From Isoetes taiwanensis (lineage: Eukaryota; Streptophyta; Lycopodiopsida; Isoetales; Isoetaceae): 64,000 nucleotides of DNA. The notes under the pieces were generated by a model that had not been told where the DNA came from, made no database searches, and saw nothing but the letters and a program-made list of their open reading frames with translations. A program made the position numbers and the translations under genes. Each line of letters begins with the position of its first letter. The first letter of the stretch is position 1. Shown here one piece after another: positions 26,223 to 37,539 of this stretch. The DNA is taken from positions 7,088,095 to 7,152,094 of the forward strand of contig JAJEKV010000063.1 in NCBI GenBank assembly GCA_021234155.1, given 5' to 3'.

Positions 26223-27489
26223 GAAGTCTATGAAGAACCCTGCAATAAGTATCAATCTTCCAAATGAATTAGCGGTCTAAAAATACATGCAATGCATGCA
26301 TGCAATGTTTATGGTGCATGGGTTGCTTGCTTTGCACAAGAATCCCGATCCGATACTCAGTCTAATAGCATTTTCATGCTTCGTCACACAACATACAACG
26401 ACATCCCGACAACCAGAGAACTTCTAGTTTATACGAACTAGATCCAAAGATGCATGTAACAATTCAGTGCATAGATGCTCGCCTTGCACAAGAATCCCGA
26501 TCTAGTACTCGAATCGATAACATTCATGCAATAAGTGGACATTACGATTTACATTTAAATTTTCCAGATCATTGGTTAGACGCATAGTATTTTTACAGTC
26601 TGAAGTTTTGCATTGCATTTGATCGATCTATTCATCATATTTGGGCATTACTTAATGCATTTTACAGCTTGCAATTCTACTGCATATTTGGGTATTTTAA
26701 TAGCTTAGCACTATAGCATATAACCCTTTGGTCGCCTGGATAACTTGATACATAACACCATATTTACATTCTTATGCTCTTCCTTCTATTTAATGGTATC
26801 TACAAGTAGTGCTTTCTAGTACAAACCCTCAAGAATATATTTTGCTCTTTCTTTCACGTTTGATTCAGAATTTACAGCGTTGCAACTAGGAAGGTTCCCA
26901 CTCATTATGACTTGCCCTTAGAACTAGTTTGGATTTCTTAGAACTGGTTTGGATTATCACTCTTGGAGTTCTGAATTCCTCGTTGAACGCAGTGCCTACA
27001 AATTATTGAGAAACTTATATCTAAAAACTGCTATTTGAAATCCGATTCTCCAAAAGCTGAATCCTATATGGTTGGATGTGACCTGATGGCCCTGGTGTAG
27101 GTACACAAAGTCAAGAGGCCAATGTTTGGAGTCATGACTAAGAATAATAAAGTTATAACAATGCTAAACCGTTTTCTAATCTAACTTACAGAAAACTGTA
27201 AATGCGTACAAAAAGATTTACAGGAAATAAAATAGATAAGGAGTAAAGTTGATAGGATAATTTTGACCTAGGATTTGAGGAGGGTTATCATATCTAGAAT
27301 GATGAAATCAGTGAAGATAAAATATGATTTCATGATAAATATAATGGAAGTGTTCATTCCCTAGTTGCTTTCATGGTGGGAATTGAATCTGCATATATTA
27401 CTATTTGTACCTGCACCTAAACTTACACATCAAATCCCAACCGTTGTTTACCAATATTAAGGGCGCATAACACTTAGTTTGTTATGCCA
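26223..27489. other. AT-rich intergenic DNA with a diverged duplication
   Basis: The stretch TTGCACAAGAATCCCGATC followed by a GATACTC/GTACTCG block occurs near 26,333 and again near 26,485, a diverged duplication of about 55 bp. Nothing else is recognised. Confidence 0.4.
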
Positions 27490-27598
27490 CACCTAGTTTG
27501 TCAGTGTTATGCTCGTTATGCCAAATGGCCATCAAACACCTAGTTTGTCAGTGTTATGCTCGTTATGCCAAATGGCCATAAACACCTAGCTTGTCATA
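27490..27598. repeat. Tandem repeat, 46-47 bp unit
   Basis: The unit beginning CACCTAGTTTGTCAGTGTTA occurs twice almost identically and a third time as a short partial copy. Confidence 0.9.
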
Positions 27599-27614
27599 GA
27601 AACCAACGTAAAAT

Positions 27615-27771
27615 CTTGAGCTTGATTTGTTAAGGCGGATAACATCCCTGGGTGGTTTCCCATGGGCCCAAAACCTCAAGGTTTTCTTGAGGTCTTGGGC
27701 TTAGTTTGTTAGGGCGGATACACCTCTAGGCGGTTTCCCATGGGCCCAAATCCTCAAGGTTTTTTTGAGGT
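27615..27771. repeat. Tandem duplication, ~79 bp unit with hairpin
   Basis: Two diverged copies share TTTGTTA(A/G)GGCGGATA and GGTTTCCCATGGGCCCAAA. Each ends in the small stem-loop CCTCAAG-loop-CTTGAGG. Confidence 0.85.
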
Positions 27772-27790
27772 CAAGCATTGACTTGGAGGA

Positions 27791-27890
27791 GATAAAGTTT
27801 TAAACTTGAAAATGAAGAATTGTTGCTTCATTTTTGGACGAGCTTAGGTTTTAGACCTGAAAATGAAGAATTGTTGCTTCATTTTTGGAC
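27791..27890. repeat. Tandem duplication, ~50 bp unit
   Basis: Two copies that share the 3' 32 bases, from GAAAATGAAGAATTGTTGCT to TTTTTGGAC. The 5' parts have diverged. Confidence 0.88.
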
Positions 27891-28135
27891 GGTGAGGTCA
27901 AGACTTGGTTTTGTCCTTTTGTGAATTTCTACAACATCAACTTTTTCCTTTTCTCCTACAATTCCTTTGGTTCATGCCAAGAAGATAGGGTCCAGTCTTA
28001 GGTTCTTAAAAATGAGGCATCTCTTTTGTTCAGGTCGACCTCCAGAAAATATGAGGCCGAGAAGCTCATGGGAAGTCGCCCTTAGAACTTGGGTGTCATA
28101 TGCCCTACTATAACAACCTTGGGCCTTTGGCTCTC

Positions 28136-28280
28136 GATTGTTATAATAGGGCATAACAACCGCGTTCCAAGGTGTTATCCCTCTCTTAATTATTGCCATT
28201 TATGGAGGGCACTTGATTGTTATAATAGGGCATAACACCCTCTTTCCAAGGTTATCCCTCTCTTAATTATTGCCATTTAT
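28136..28280. repeat. Direct duplication, ~67 bp unit
   Basis: Two copies starting GATTGTTATAATAGGGCATA and ending TAATTATTGCCATTTAT, separated by 10 bp. The CCCTACTATAACAAC near 28,103 is roughly an inverted form of the unit start. Confidence 0.85.
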
Positions 28281-28285
28281 CATTC

Positions 28286-29793
28286 CGTTGATCACTCTGA
28301 TTTGTGTACTTTGTAGTGATCATAAGATGACGAAAAGAAATGCAAATGAAGAATATATATTCCTTACAGTTTAGTGGTTTGCAAGTCTTTTTCAAGTTAG
28401 TAATCCTATCTAGTTTGTGACATCTGTCATATAAGAATGATGTAGAACACTTGTGTGTATATGTATACACTTTTGCCATTGTTCTCAACAGTTTGTTTTA
28501 AGTCCTGATAGCAGTCACCTGGATTAATGCTTCTTAATGCTAAATATTAACTATAATAATGTAAAAGGACTTTTGTTAAAATTATTGCCAAATTAATATA
28601 CTTTCTTTAAATTACATAAAATTTGTATTACTATCATATACACGTAATTTCAACAAAGGTTATCTACATAGTATACATATATAATTATTTCTCCTTAGAT
28701 TCGATTCTTTTATGCCTTAATATTTGAGTGACACGTACACAGTCTTTTTCCTGGGTACAAATTCCAGCATGATTTCCAGGTGAATGTTTCTTGCATATAA
28801 ATTATTTCGGAAGATTGTGGAGGCCCTGCGTTTGCAAAGGATGTGACGAGCCTGCCGAGTTGACCCTCCAGGTAACTTGGGATCTAATCAAAACTTGCAC
28901 ATTCCAGCTTGTTAATGGTGGTGAAGAATTGAATGTTCCTTTTGCACAATTGAAACTTAAACCATTACTAGAAATCCATCCTCACTGAGATACAATATAA
29001 TTACCACTATCCATCAAGAATACAAATTAAACGGATGTACTATCTACAATACTCTCAATGTATATGCATAAACACTGCTAAGCAAGCTAAACAAAAGCTT
29101 TTTATCTAGATCACAACCACGATCTTCAGCTACATTGCTGCCATCCGCGCAACCACTGCCTTGCTTGTTCACTGCACATGCATCACTGAGGTTCCCTGGC
29201 TACCACTGCATGTATGGAAATACTTTGGAATCTTGGATACAAAGATATAAGCACAAGCAAACAAAAGATTCTATGTGTGTATAGTGCTAGACAATGACAA
29301 CATAATCCAAACATGAGCATCAAAAGCAGAGAAACATAGTCGAAGTGCTAAAACATCATAAATTAGCTCCCGGACAATGGGAAGCTCAGCCAGCCTACAT
29401 GCAGTAGTAGAGAAATGCCCAGCCAGCTCACATTCCGAGTCCCGTTGGCAGAGTTGGTGGGATGAACCTCGTATGCGCATACCCTTCCCAGTCCACGTCT
29501 GGCACTGGAGGACCTCTTACCATGGAGTCACAAGAGTTGACGCACAACCTCACCAGCCTACGCCTGTGAGGAAGACATGCACGGTGTCACAGAGCACGAG
29601 AATACCAATAGAGAATCACAGATGAACATGAGCATGCCAGAGCAACCTAGGCCACCGAACCTAGAAGCCCGACCCCGGAGGATCCAAGTATATAATCAAA
29701 AGACCAAGACAACAGTAGAACAATGCAAAGACCATGACATGTGATGTGATGTTCGTTAGAATATTTACTAAATATACTATGCCCCTTGCTGAG
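28286..29793. other. Intergenic DNA, no gene recognised
   Basis: Short frames only. A 65-codon plus frame at 28,791-28,988 contains a CVCKGC pair but no domain that I can name. Confidence 0.35.
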
Positions 29794-29960
29794 GTTGCCC
29801 ATATATGTTGAAGTAGCTTATCCAATGCTCCATGTTTACCTTCATGTAATTCCCTTGCCAAAGTTATTCATACATCCTAAACCATGTCGGGGTAGCAACT
29901 CAATGACGAAGACCTTAATAGCAATCCAACTATCGATGTTGAACCCTACCCTTTTGGCAG
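29794..29960. repeat. 167-bp dispersed duplication, copy 1
   Basis: Nearly identical to 30,310-30,475, with one substitution and one deleted base noticed. It starts GTTGCCCATATATGTTGAAG and ends CCCTTTTGGCAG. The copies are in direct orientation, about 350 bp apart. Confidence 0.92.
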
Positions 29961-30309
29961 TGAACTATCATTTAAATTGGATTTATGTCTGTTCCAAAAG
30001 CACGCCACTTTTGCATACCCTTTTTTCAATATAGTGTTGTGTTGTGTGACATGATGTTTTGCATTGTTGCAAATTTTTGCATTATAGTAGTGGGTGGTTT
30101 AACATTTTATTTTAGTGAGAAGAATGTGGTGTTTAATTAGCATTTGTAGATAACAACACATCAATATACACAGAACACTTTTTACATTGTATTCACTTGA
30201 TATGAAGATTACATCATGGAGGGACTAGTCCTTTCTTTGTCAAATAACTCTCAAGATAGGGATCCATCTCCTTAGTCCAATCTAGTTCTTAAATAGCTTA
30301 TCCATATAT

Positions 30310-30475
30310 GTTGCCCATATATGTTGAAGTAGCTTATCCAATGCTCCATGTTTACCTTCATGTAATTCCCTTGCCAAAGTTATTCATACATCCTAAACCA
30401 TGTCGGGGTAGCAACTCAATGACGAAGACCTTAATAGGAATCCAACTATCGATGTGAACCCTACCCTTTTGGCAG
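30310..30475. repeat. 167-bp dispersed duplication, copy 2
   Basis: Direct-orientation partner of 29,794-29,960. The high identity indicates a recent duplication compared with the other repeats here. Confidence 0.92.
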
Positions 30476-33115
30476 CAGGTTATGATCTTACCAACATACC
30501 AAGAGCACTATGATCACAATACAAACATGTCGAGGAAGCCACAAGCATGGTTGTCATGTTGATGTGAATTCAATACCTATGTACTTCATCGATTACTCCA
30601 ACACTGCTCCATGCCATAGTCATACTCAAAAGTCCCCATAAGCTTCTTATGACTCTCTTGGATGACTACTCAATCCCATATCATGCCTTACCTTCAAAAG
30701 TTCCATCTCAATAGCTATAACTCAATCATGAGCCATAGTTTTAATACATTTCATTATATACCTACTTTCCATAAATAATGGAAAATCTCAAAACCCAGCA
30801 CTTTCACTTAAGAATCAATGTAACATGATGACCACAACTGCACATTATCCTGAATCATAGCTCCATCTTTAGGAGCCAAAACAACACAGATGGCACAATT
30901 CTTGAGCTTCAAGTTCAACTTACCAATTAGTTACCCAGATGCTCATATTTTCCTTTACTTCTATCAAGAGGATCTACTTAAGAGCCATCTCAGAGGTCAA
31001 TCTGTCAGGTTCTTTACCATTTTAGAGTTTTTAATCCTTATATTTCATATTAATTTAATTAGATTACAATCATTCAAAGTAATGCATTTCCTTAATGTTA
31101 CAATTCTTGTAACTATTCTGAGCAATCTGTGGCAGTCTTCACTGGTTCCATCCACATGCAAGGCAACTGAGCCCCATTCAAAAAGGTTTATTCTTTAATT
31201 AACTCTTTAGGTTAGCAACAAAATACTAAACCAAGAAAATATATAGACAACTCAACCAAACAAATATAAACAACAGAAAAAGAAACGTGGTCGGTAAGTT
31301 CCAAAACTTGTGGACGTCCAGCAAAGAAGGTTCAAGGCATTCCAATTCTGTGGATTCAAGCTATCTCGAAGTAACTTCAGACCTTCTTGACTTAGAATTA
31401 GCCCTTCTAGATATGTTTCTAAATGATTGGTTACTTTTCATAGTCTTATGAGTCTCCAACAATTTCATAATTTATCATATGCACATGCAAAAATCATGTA
31501 CAGACTAAGCATGGCAGCTCATAGCACCTCAATGATCAAAAGTAAAATCCCACCTGAAAATTTCTCTTGTATAGACCTCTGGATTCCTTACAATTGCTTA
31601 CGCCTCAAAAGATCGCCTTCTAGCTCCAAGAATCAAACTGCAGAAGAACATATATAGTGCAGTCAATTCTGACCCAACATCACAATTTCTGTCATAACTT
31701 TCACATATATATGCATTTCTACCTGATCAGACCATTCCAAAAAGCTTACTTAAAGATCCTTCCAATAATAGAAAAATCACCTGAAAAGGATCTCGGGTCG
31801 CCGAGATATGATGCTTCAAATTTTGGGCTCCAAAACTTTCCAGAATTGCTCCCTGCCTTCATGCTCTGCAACAATCCTTTCTCCAAAGAGACAAACCTTG
31901 GTCACATAAGTACGTATATACTGGCCCATGGAGTGGCTAGGTCTGTTACAAAGGATGGCTGGGCAATGTAACCATCTGAAACAACAGCAATGCAACCATC
32001 TGAAACAATGAAACCATCTGAAACAGCAGCAATGTAACCATCTGAAACAGTTGGAAAACATTGTTATGGCAGCTTAAATTCTAAAGCAGTGTTTTGTAAA
32101 GAAAAAGAAGCTTGGACGAATCTGCATAAATCCTTAATATGACATCTTCTATTTCGAAAGTTTAATAGAGCTAATTAAGCATCAATTATTTTGCTTCCTT
32201 TTGGCAAATTCGGTAGAGCCATGTCGATGATGATGATGCCTGATGATCAATCAAGAGCTTTTTGCGTTGGGTAGAGATTTTTGAAGAAAAAATGAAGTTC
32301 TGGACCAAATGACTAGAAAATCAAGTATAAATCAGAAGAATAAAATGCATTTATGCGTACATTTTACGTGTTTTACTTTCTGAAGAATGTTACTATCTTG
32401 AAAGGCGTGACGGGCAGCTGGCTGACCTTCTTAATATTATTTTAACGTTAAGCATTATCTGTTGGATACACATGAATAAACATAAGCCTTTTGATTGTGC
32501 GCGTGGTTGGGTTTAAATCTGGTCCCTTTGTGTTTGCGATAAAAATATGTTCCTTATTGAAATGCATATTTGGCACCCATTTTTCACATTTTCACCTCTA
32601 TTTTTAATACCCTTCCTTAACGGTCTTTTTACAACTAGGGCCAATGACTTAAATATCGATGCAACAACACTCGAAACCATGGAACTGAACTTTCACAATG
32701 TTCATACATATTATTTTCAAAGACTGATGAAGAGAAATGTTCGCGGCAGCCTTGGCCGCCTCGATAAATTTCTTGTAAGATATAAATTACTGGGGATGGC
32801 AACTACAAAAAGTCTCTTCTGCCAAATGGGAGGTATATATTGATCTTGATCTTTTCATTAAAAATTTACAAAAGAAAAAGTGCGAAAAGAAGCTTAAATT
32901 TACACAAATTTGGACAATGTAAACCTCGCAACAATATTAGCTTTAATGAGTTCTTATACATGAGAAGGAGAAGTCAAGGAAATGTCATTTAGGCCTAGGA
33001 CTATTTGGCACTCTTTGTCCAAGAATGTCCTTTGTCCAAATAAGTTCTTACTGTAGATGTTTCTATAAAGTATGCATGTTTTCATTATATTGGCGATCGA
33101 ATTTTCATAAATGAG
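30476..33115. other. AT-rich intergenic DNA
   Basis: No gene was recognised apart from the short tandem repeat at 31,963-32,050. Frames of about 100 codons at 30,890 and 31,657 show no motif. Confidence 0.4.
31963..32050. repeat. Tandem repeat, 21-24 bp unit, four copies
   Basis: Units of the type GCAATGTAACCATCTGAAAC(A)CA occur four times, with lengths of 21 or 24 bp. All differ in length by multiples of three, so the minus frame through them stays open and encodes a short Phe-Arg-Trp-Leu/Phe-His-Cys repeat, which is probably incidental. Confidence 0.88.
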
Positions 33116-33217
33116 TTCATTCCTTTATCACGTAAAACCAGTTTGTTGACATTTGGCTCTTTCATAGACTAGTCCATTCCTTTATCATGTAAACCCGGTT
33201 TGTTGACATTTAGCTCG
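33116..33217. repeat. 45-bp direct duplication
   Basis: Two copies (33,116-33,160 and 33,173-33,217) with CATTCCTTTATCA(C/T)GTAAA and TTTGTTGACATTT(G/A)GCTC in common. Confidence 0.85.
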
Positions 33218-33599
33218 ACATCCCATCAAGCTTGGCTGGACGATTAATTTTTGATGGATCAAATACTGAATCCATAACTTTATCATGTGAAATCTATTTC
33301 TTTATCACATGAATTGTGCATGTACGTGGCCATTATTGGCATTGGTGTCTCCTGGAGCCTTGTCAATAATCGACTTACTTGTATTGCTTGCTCGGTTTTT
33401 GTTTTCATAACTTGCCCCATTAATTTATGAATTGTTGATTTAGTATAATCCAACTTCTTTGGGAAGTTAAAAGGATCCTTGCTTTTCGCATAATCTAACT
33501 CCCTTGAAAGTTAAAGGATCCGGATCTTCTAAGTTTTACGTGTAAATGGGGATTCTTTTAGGCGCAAACTCTTCTTACGATGATTCAATTATTGACCAT

Positions 33600-33783
33600 C
33601 AAACCTTGATCATGGAATTTGGATGTTCATCTAAATCCTTCACTTCTTCCTCCGTAGGGGCAAGGTCATCAAGATCTAGATTTTTTCCTTCTTCAAGAAT
33701 AGAAAAAACCAGTCCCATCAGGGGATTCGCTGCCATATCGACTTCATCTCCATATCAACCTACAACACAGGCTCTGATACTAT
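33600..33783 (-). mobile_element. LTR-retroelement end: iMet primer-binding site and gag-like start
   Basis: On the minus strand TAGTATCAGAGC (33,772-33,783) matches, with one mismatch, the TGGTATCAGAGC primer-binding site for initiator-Met tRNA used by many plant LTR elements. One base upstream a sequence ends in ...TTTCA, fitting an LTR end, so an LTR may run from about 33,784 towards higher coordinates. Downstream of the site a minus frame starts about 30 bases on and encodes acidic text such as VFSILEEGKNLDLDDLAP, typical of a gag start, until a stop near 33,600. No pol was found, so this is a truncated element. Confidence 0.45.
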
Positions 33784-34232
33784 TGAAATGGACCTTGGCA
33801 ACACTAGATCAATCAACTGCATCAATCAATACCTTCTGCTTATTACCTCGGAATCCCAGATTCCAGTGCTGAAGAGCCCTGCCTCTTGTTGATGCTAAAA
33901 TTACAATTCTATAAAAGAGATGCTTGATAGAAATCATCCAAGAAGTCCTTCCACCAAAAAGCTTGCCCCTGGCTCTAGAATATTGGTTCATTAAATACTC
34001 CACCATATGATTGCCTAATGAGCCTTTAAATATGCCATTATATGACTAGCTGATGAACTCCTCTTGAAGCCAGGGTTCAAGTCGGTAGCCTGGGAGGCCA
34101 TTCGGCTGCAACCCAGCAAAGCAGAACTTCGTTGCCTTTTGGTTTGTCCACCATCAGATGATGCCACGTCACCGTTTAATAAGAAATACCAATTCCTTAG
34201 GATTTTTTTCTTTTGGACTTTGCCCCCGCGAG

Positions 34233-34341
34233 ATCTATAACATTCTCTCATTGCTACAGTGTATCATTTACCTTATTTTTATTTCATCTTTGCCTTCTTG
34301 ATATCTATAACATTCTCTCATTGCTACGATATATCATTTAC
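34233..34341. repeat. Direct duplication with 25-bp identical core
   Basis: The core ATCTATAACATTCTCTCATT continues through GCTAC at 34,233-34,257 and again at 34,303-34,327. Each is followed by a related TATCATTTAC. Confidence 0.85.
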
Positions 34342-34655
34342 AGGTTCTCAGCTTATGCCCAGCAACGCTGGGCACTATTTCTACCATATCTAGTACAATT
34401 TAAATTGCATGCTCTCTTGTGTCTATGTCACATCCATGGCCCCCTGACAATGGTGTTAAAGCGTTTTGAAGGTAGATAAAGAGGCAACAAGCTTGAAAGA
34501 TAACACAAAGCTCTTATGTAATGCATATGGAAAAGAATGCATGATTTAGGTGCAGCATGTGCTTACGTTATTTTTGAGCAGTGTTGGAAGGTAAATGCAA
34601 GTGTAACAAGATTGAAAGATGGTATGGAAAAAAATGTTGTAGATGGAAGTTAAAG

Positions 34656-34705
34656 CAGTTGAGGCGCGAATTCCAATATTCAGTTGAGGCGCGAATTCCA
34701 ATATT
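34656..34705. repeat. Perfect 25-bp tandem duplication
   Basis: The 25-bp unit that begins CAGTTGAGGCGCGAATTCCA occurs twice head to tail without a difference. Confidence 0.95.
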
Positions 34706-35082
34706 CGTCACTCATTAGATCAACATGACATATATAATAAAAATTTGCAGGTAGGTGTCAAATACGTGTAAAATAAACTTGCCCTTTATACAAAAGGAGT
34801 AACATATCCGTTTCCATGACAACTTGCCTCCTTTCTTAAACTTAAGTTTAGAACAACTCTAAACATTTCAGAAGATCCTGTGATGACCATAAGGATATTT
34901 GTATCATACGAATATTATACTTGTATGTACAAAAGATGGTCGTCACACGGATGCAAAAGAGTAGGATTTGAACTCGCAATCTTCCAATTGCAAAATCACA
35001 CACCCTTGCCAAGTGCGCTATTAATATTTGTTGAAGACATTCCTTCACGTCTTTCTCATATGTGTGACTATCTCCAGGAGGT

Positions 35083-35100
35083 TCTAGAATATTCTAGAAC
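35083..35100. promoter_or_regulatory. Perfect four-unit heat-shock element in the 5' LTR
   Basis: TTCTAGAATATTCTAGAA reads as TTCnnGAAnnTTCnnGAA, four alternating nGAAn modules, and lies within a 24-bp perfect palindrome (35,080-35,103). It ends about 70 bp upstream of the TATA-like box. Heat-shock factors bind such sites; activity here is inferred. Confidence 0.75.
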
Positions 35101-35170
35101 CTAAATGCATGCGCGACACTTGACGCGATCTCATCCATTGGAGTGGCGTGATCCTGACCGTTGGCCTAGA

Positions 35171-35179
35171 TATATAAGG
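35171..35179 (+). promoter_or_regulatory. TATA box of the 5' LTR
   Basis: TATATAAGG, repeated at the matching place in the right LTR (40,359-40,367). Its position after the heat-shock element suits the U3 promoter. Confidence 0.6.
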
Positions 35180-35462
35180 AGGCACCTTCTTCTTGTCGAA
35201 CCATTCCGGTTCAACGCAAGTCTTGAGCCTTGTAGGCATCTGTCTCGTGTTCCTGCTTGCCTTCGGGCATTGTACTCTTGATTCCTGTTCATATATCAGA
35301 TTCTTTGCCGATCTTGGCATATTTCTTCTGTATTGTTTGCATATTTTCCGCGTATTTTCCTTGTTCTCGTATAGGTTCATGACAGTTTGAAACGGAATCC
35401 CTTACCGGTTCTTATCTGCTCTGATCCTAAGGATTTCTTTATATTGGGCGATTCTCATCTCT

Positions 35463-36122
35463 ATGGAGGGGATTTCATCCTTATTACAGCAGGTCCAGCA
35501 ACTTGTTCAAGTATGCCAGCAGTTGCAGTTGGATAATAAGGAGTTCCAGGAACGGCTAGCTTCTCATGAGTCACCCTCTAGCTCGGGGAGGAGGTCATCG
35601 GAACCTAAGATCAGCATGCCAGAAAAATTTGATGGCACTAGATCCAAGCTTCAAGGTTTTTTGAACCAGATTTGTCTTGTCATTCGGCTCCACCCTCGCA
35701 GGTATCCTACAGATTGAGAACAGGTCGGACTAGCCTTGAGTTGGTTTGCCCCCTGCTGGAGAAAGGGGCTCCCGAGTTGCAAAATTTTGCTTTAGTAATT
35801 GTAGAGCTCGAGGCATGCTTTGAAGATACCGATCTTCAGCTTACAGCAGTCACAAAACTTTGCAATCTAAGGCAAAGCTCTCGTCCAGCTTCAATATATG
35901 CATCAGAATTTTCGTCAAATCCGCGGTGAATCTTGCACAGGATGATGTTGCACCGAGATTGTTTACGAAGGGGTTATGTGAGGATGTCAAAGATATCTTT
36001 GTTGTCATGGAGGACCCCGGACTTTGGAAGAAGCCATCGATTCTGGTTCGATGTGATAATCGGCTCTTGAACGCAGGCGGGGAGAGGCGTGGTCGGTCTT
36101 CCCAATCACACAAGGCGCTGTA
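35463..36122 (+). pseudogene. gag of the gypsy element
   Basis: The ATG at 35,463 starts a Gln/Leu-rich coiled segment (LLQQVQQLVQVCQQLQLDNK), followed by KISMPEKFDG, which resembles the start of the gag capsid domain of gypsy elements. The reading continues after a frameshift as FAPLLEKGAPELQNF (about 35,743-35,790) and then, after another shift, up to about 36,122. Frameshifts and stops make it non-functional. No intact CCHC zinc knuckle was seen. Confidence 0.6.
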
Positions 36123-36443
36123 GCTTCGCCTTCCTCGATTTCATCCTCAGAATCTAACAGTCCAGGACACTGAGCCTATGCCATTGATCGGGCGGTTCGA
36201 GGACCTTTATCTGCCCGTAGCGGCGACGGGAGAGAGGCTAATCTTTACCTCTTTTGTGGAGGAGCTAATCATATTGCTCGTGGATGCCCCCTTGGCGCCC
36301 CGTCGATCGAAAAATCGTTCAAGTCCCGTCCAGAGGTAGTAGGAGTTTCTCGGCGGTTGCTGCATTCCTTCAACTCCTCCCACATGTGACGAAGGTTTTA
36401 TTCCCTTGGACAAGGTCAGTAAATAATTTTTATCTCTATTTCA

Positions 36444-36722
36444 TTGGAGTCGGAGGATGGGAGGATAGAGACGATAGCGCAATTTGATTGTGGTGTTAAT
36501 GTCTGCTTCATGGATAGTATGTTCGCTACTAAGCACGCCATTCCTAGAAGCAGAGTCGAGCATCCTAGCTCTATTAATGTGATTGATGGGCGTGAGATCT
36601 CTTCAGGCACAGTCATAGAATGTATTGCACCTCTTTACGTTTTGTTCGAGGGAGCTTCTTGTAGCATTTCCTTCAGTCTCATTGCTAGCCCACATGCGCC
36701 AGTAGTCTTGGGTCTGCCCTAG
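36444..36722 (+). pseudogene. Protease region of the gypsy element
   Basis: The text FDCGVNVCFMDS, then INVIDGREISSG and ending PHAPVVLGLP, is the retropepsin-like region that precedes RT in gypsy elements. The active-site D(S/T)G appears as DCG. A stop follows LGLP. Confidence 0.6.
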
Positions 36723-36945
36723 CTCGAGCTACATAACCCACAGATTGATTGGCATACTAGATCCTTTCGATTTGCTGGTCCGAGCTCTAGTTCTAGTTCA
36801 TCTGTAGTTCAGGCCTCTGCACCAATATCTACTTCAGTCCATACAGTATTGTGGGCTTCTAATTCTATCCTTCCTATTCCTGTTTCTGCTCTACATCCCG
36901 ATTTGGCTCTTGTCTCTGCTCCAGTTCATGTCTCAGATTCTGACC

Positions 36946-37266
36946 GGGTAAAAGCATGTTAGGGTGTCCCTTAAAAAGTATTATTTAGTGACCAAAAAAG
37001 TACCTAAAAAGGTACCCAGGACTGGGTACTGGGTACCCGTGTAATGTCTCAATAAAAGTTACATTTTAGAACTTTTATATATATTTTGGTCTCCAGTAGC
37101 ATTATCTTTATCTTAACTTTGAATATTAATGCATCCTTGACTTTTATTTTGGACCTTTGTACTAGTTTTAATGAGAATAAAAATGAGAAAGTACCCAGTT
37201 CTGAAGTACCTAGTGTATGTACTTTTGCAGGTTCCAAAAGTGGTACACCCTAACATGCTTTTACCC
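36946..37266. mobile_element. 321-bp MITE, copy 2
   Basis: Same length as copy 1, with a perfect 22-bp terminal inverted repeat beginning GGGTAAAAGCATGTTA. It is flanked by a 4-bp target duplication GACC (36,942-36,945 and 37,267-37,270). It sits in the protease-RT linker of the gypsy element, in a Pro/Val/Ala-rich stretch, and the frame is continuous across the site without it. The insertion postdates the gypsy element. Confidence 0.9.
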
Positions 37267-37539
37267 GACCATATTCTAGATGATGTCCCAGCTCCAGTTC
37301 TTGTTCTAGTTCCTGCTCCAGTTCCTGTCCCAGTTGCTCCTACTTCTGCTCCTGTTCCTGCTCTCGCTCCTGTTCTTGATCATGCTTCCGTAGAGGCTTC
37401 TTCGCGCCCTCAGCTCCGTATCTCGAAGATCTCTCGTCGCAAATTTATTAGATCTGGTAGGCAAGATCCCAGATCAACATTTGCAATCCAAGTCCATCCT
37501 TCGACTAGCTCTGCTTCAGAAAAGTCTGCTCCTGTCCTT

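Larger units (their letters stand above)
34922..35384 (+). repeat. 5' LTR of the gypsy element (463 bp)
   Basis: Aligned by eye to 40,098-40,490. It carries about 70 bp (near 35,233-35,310) missing from the right LTR. It holds the heat-shock element and a TATATAAGG box. Confidence 0.88.
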
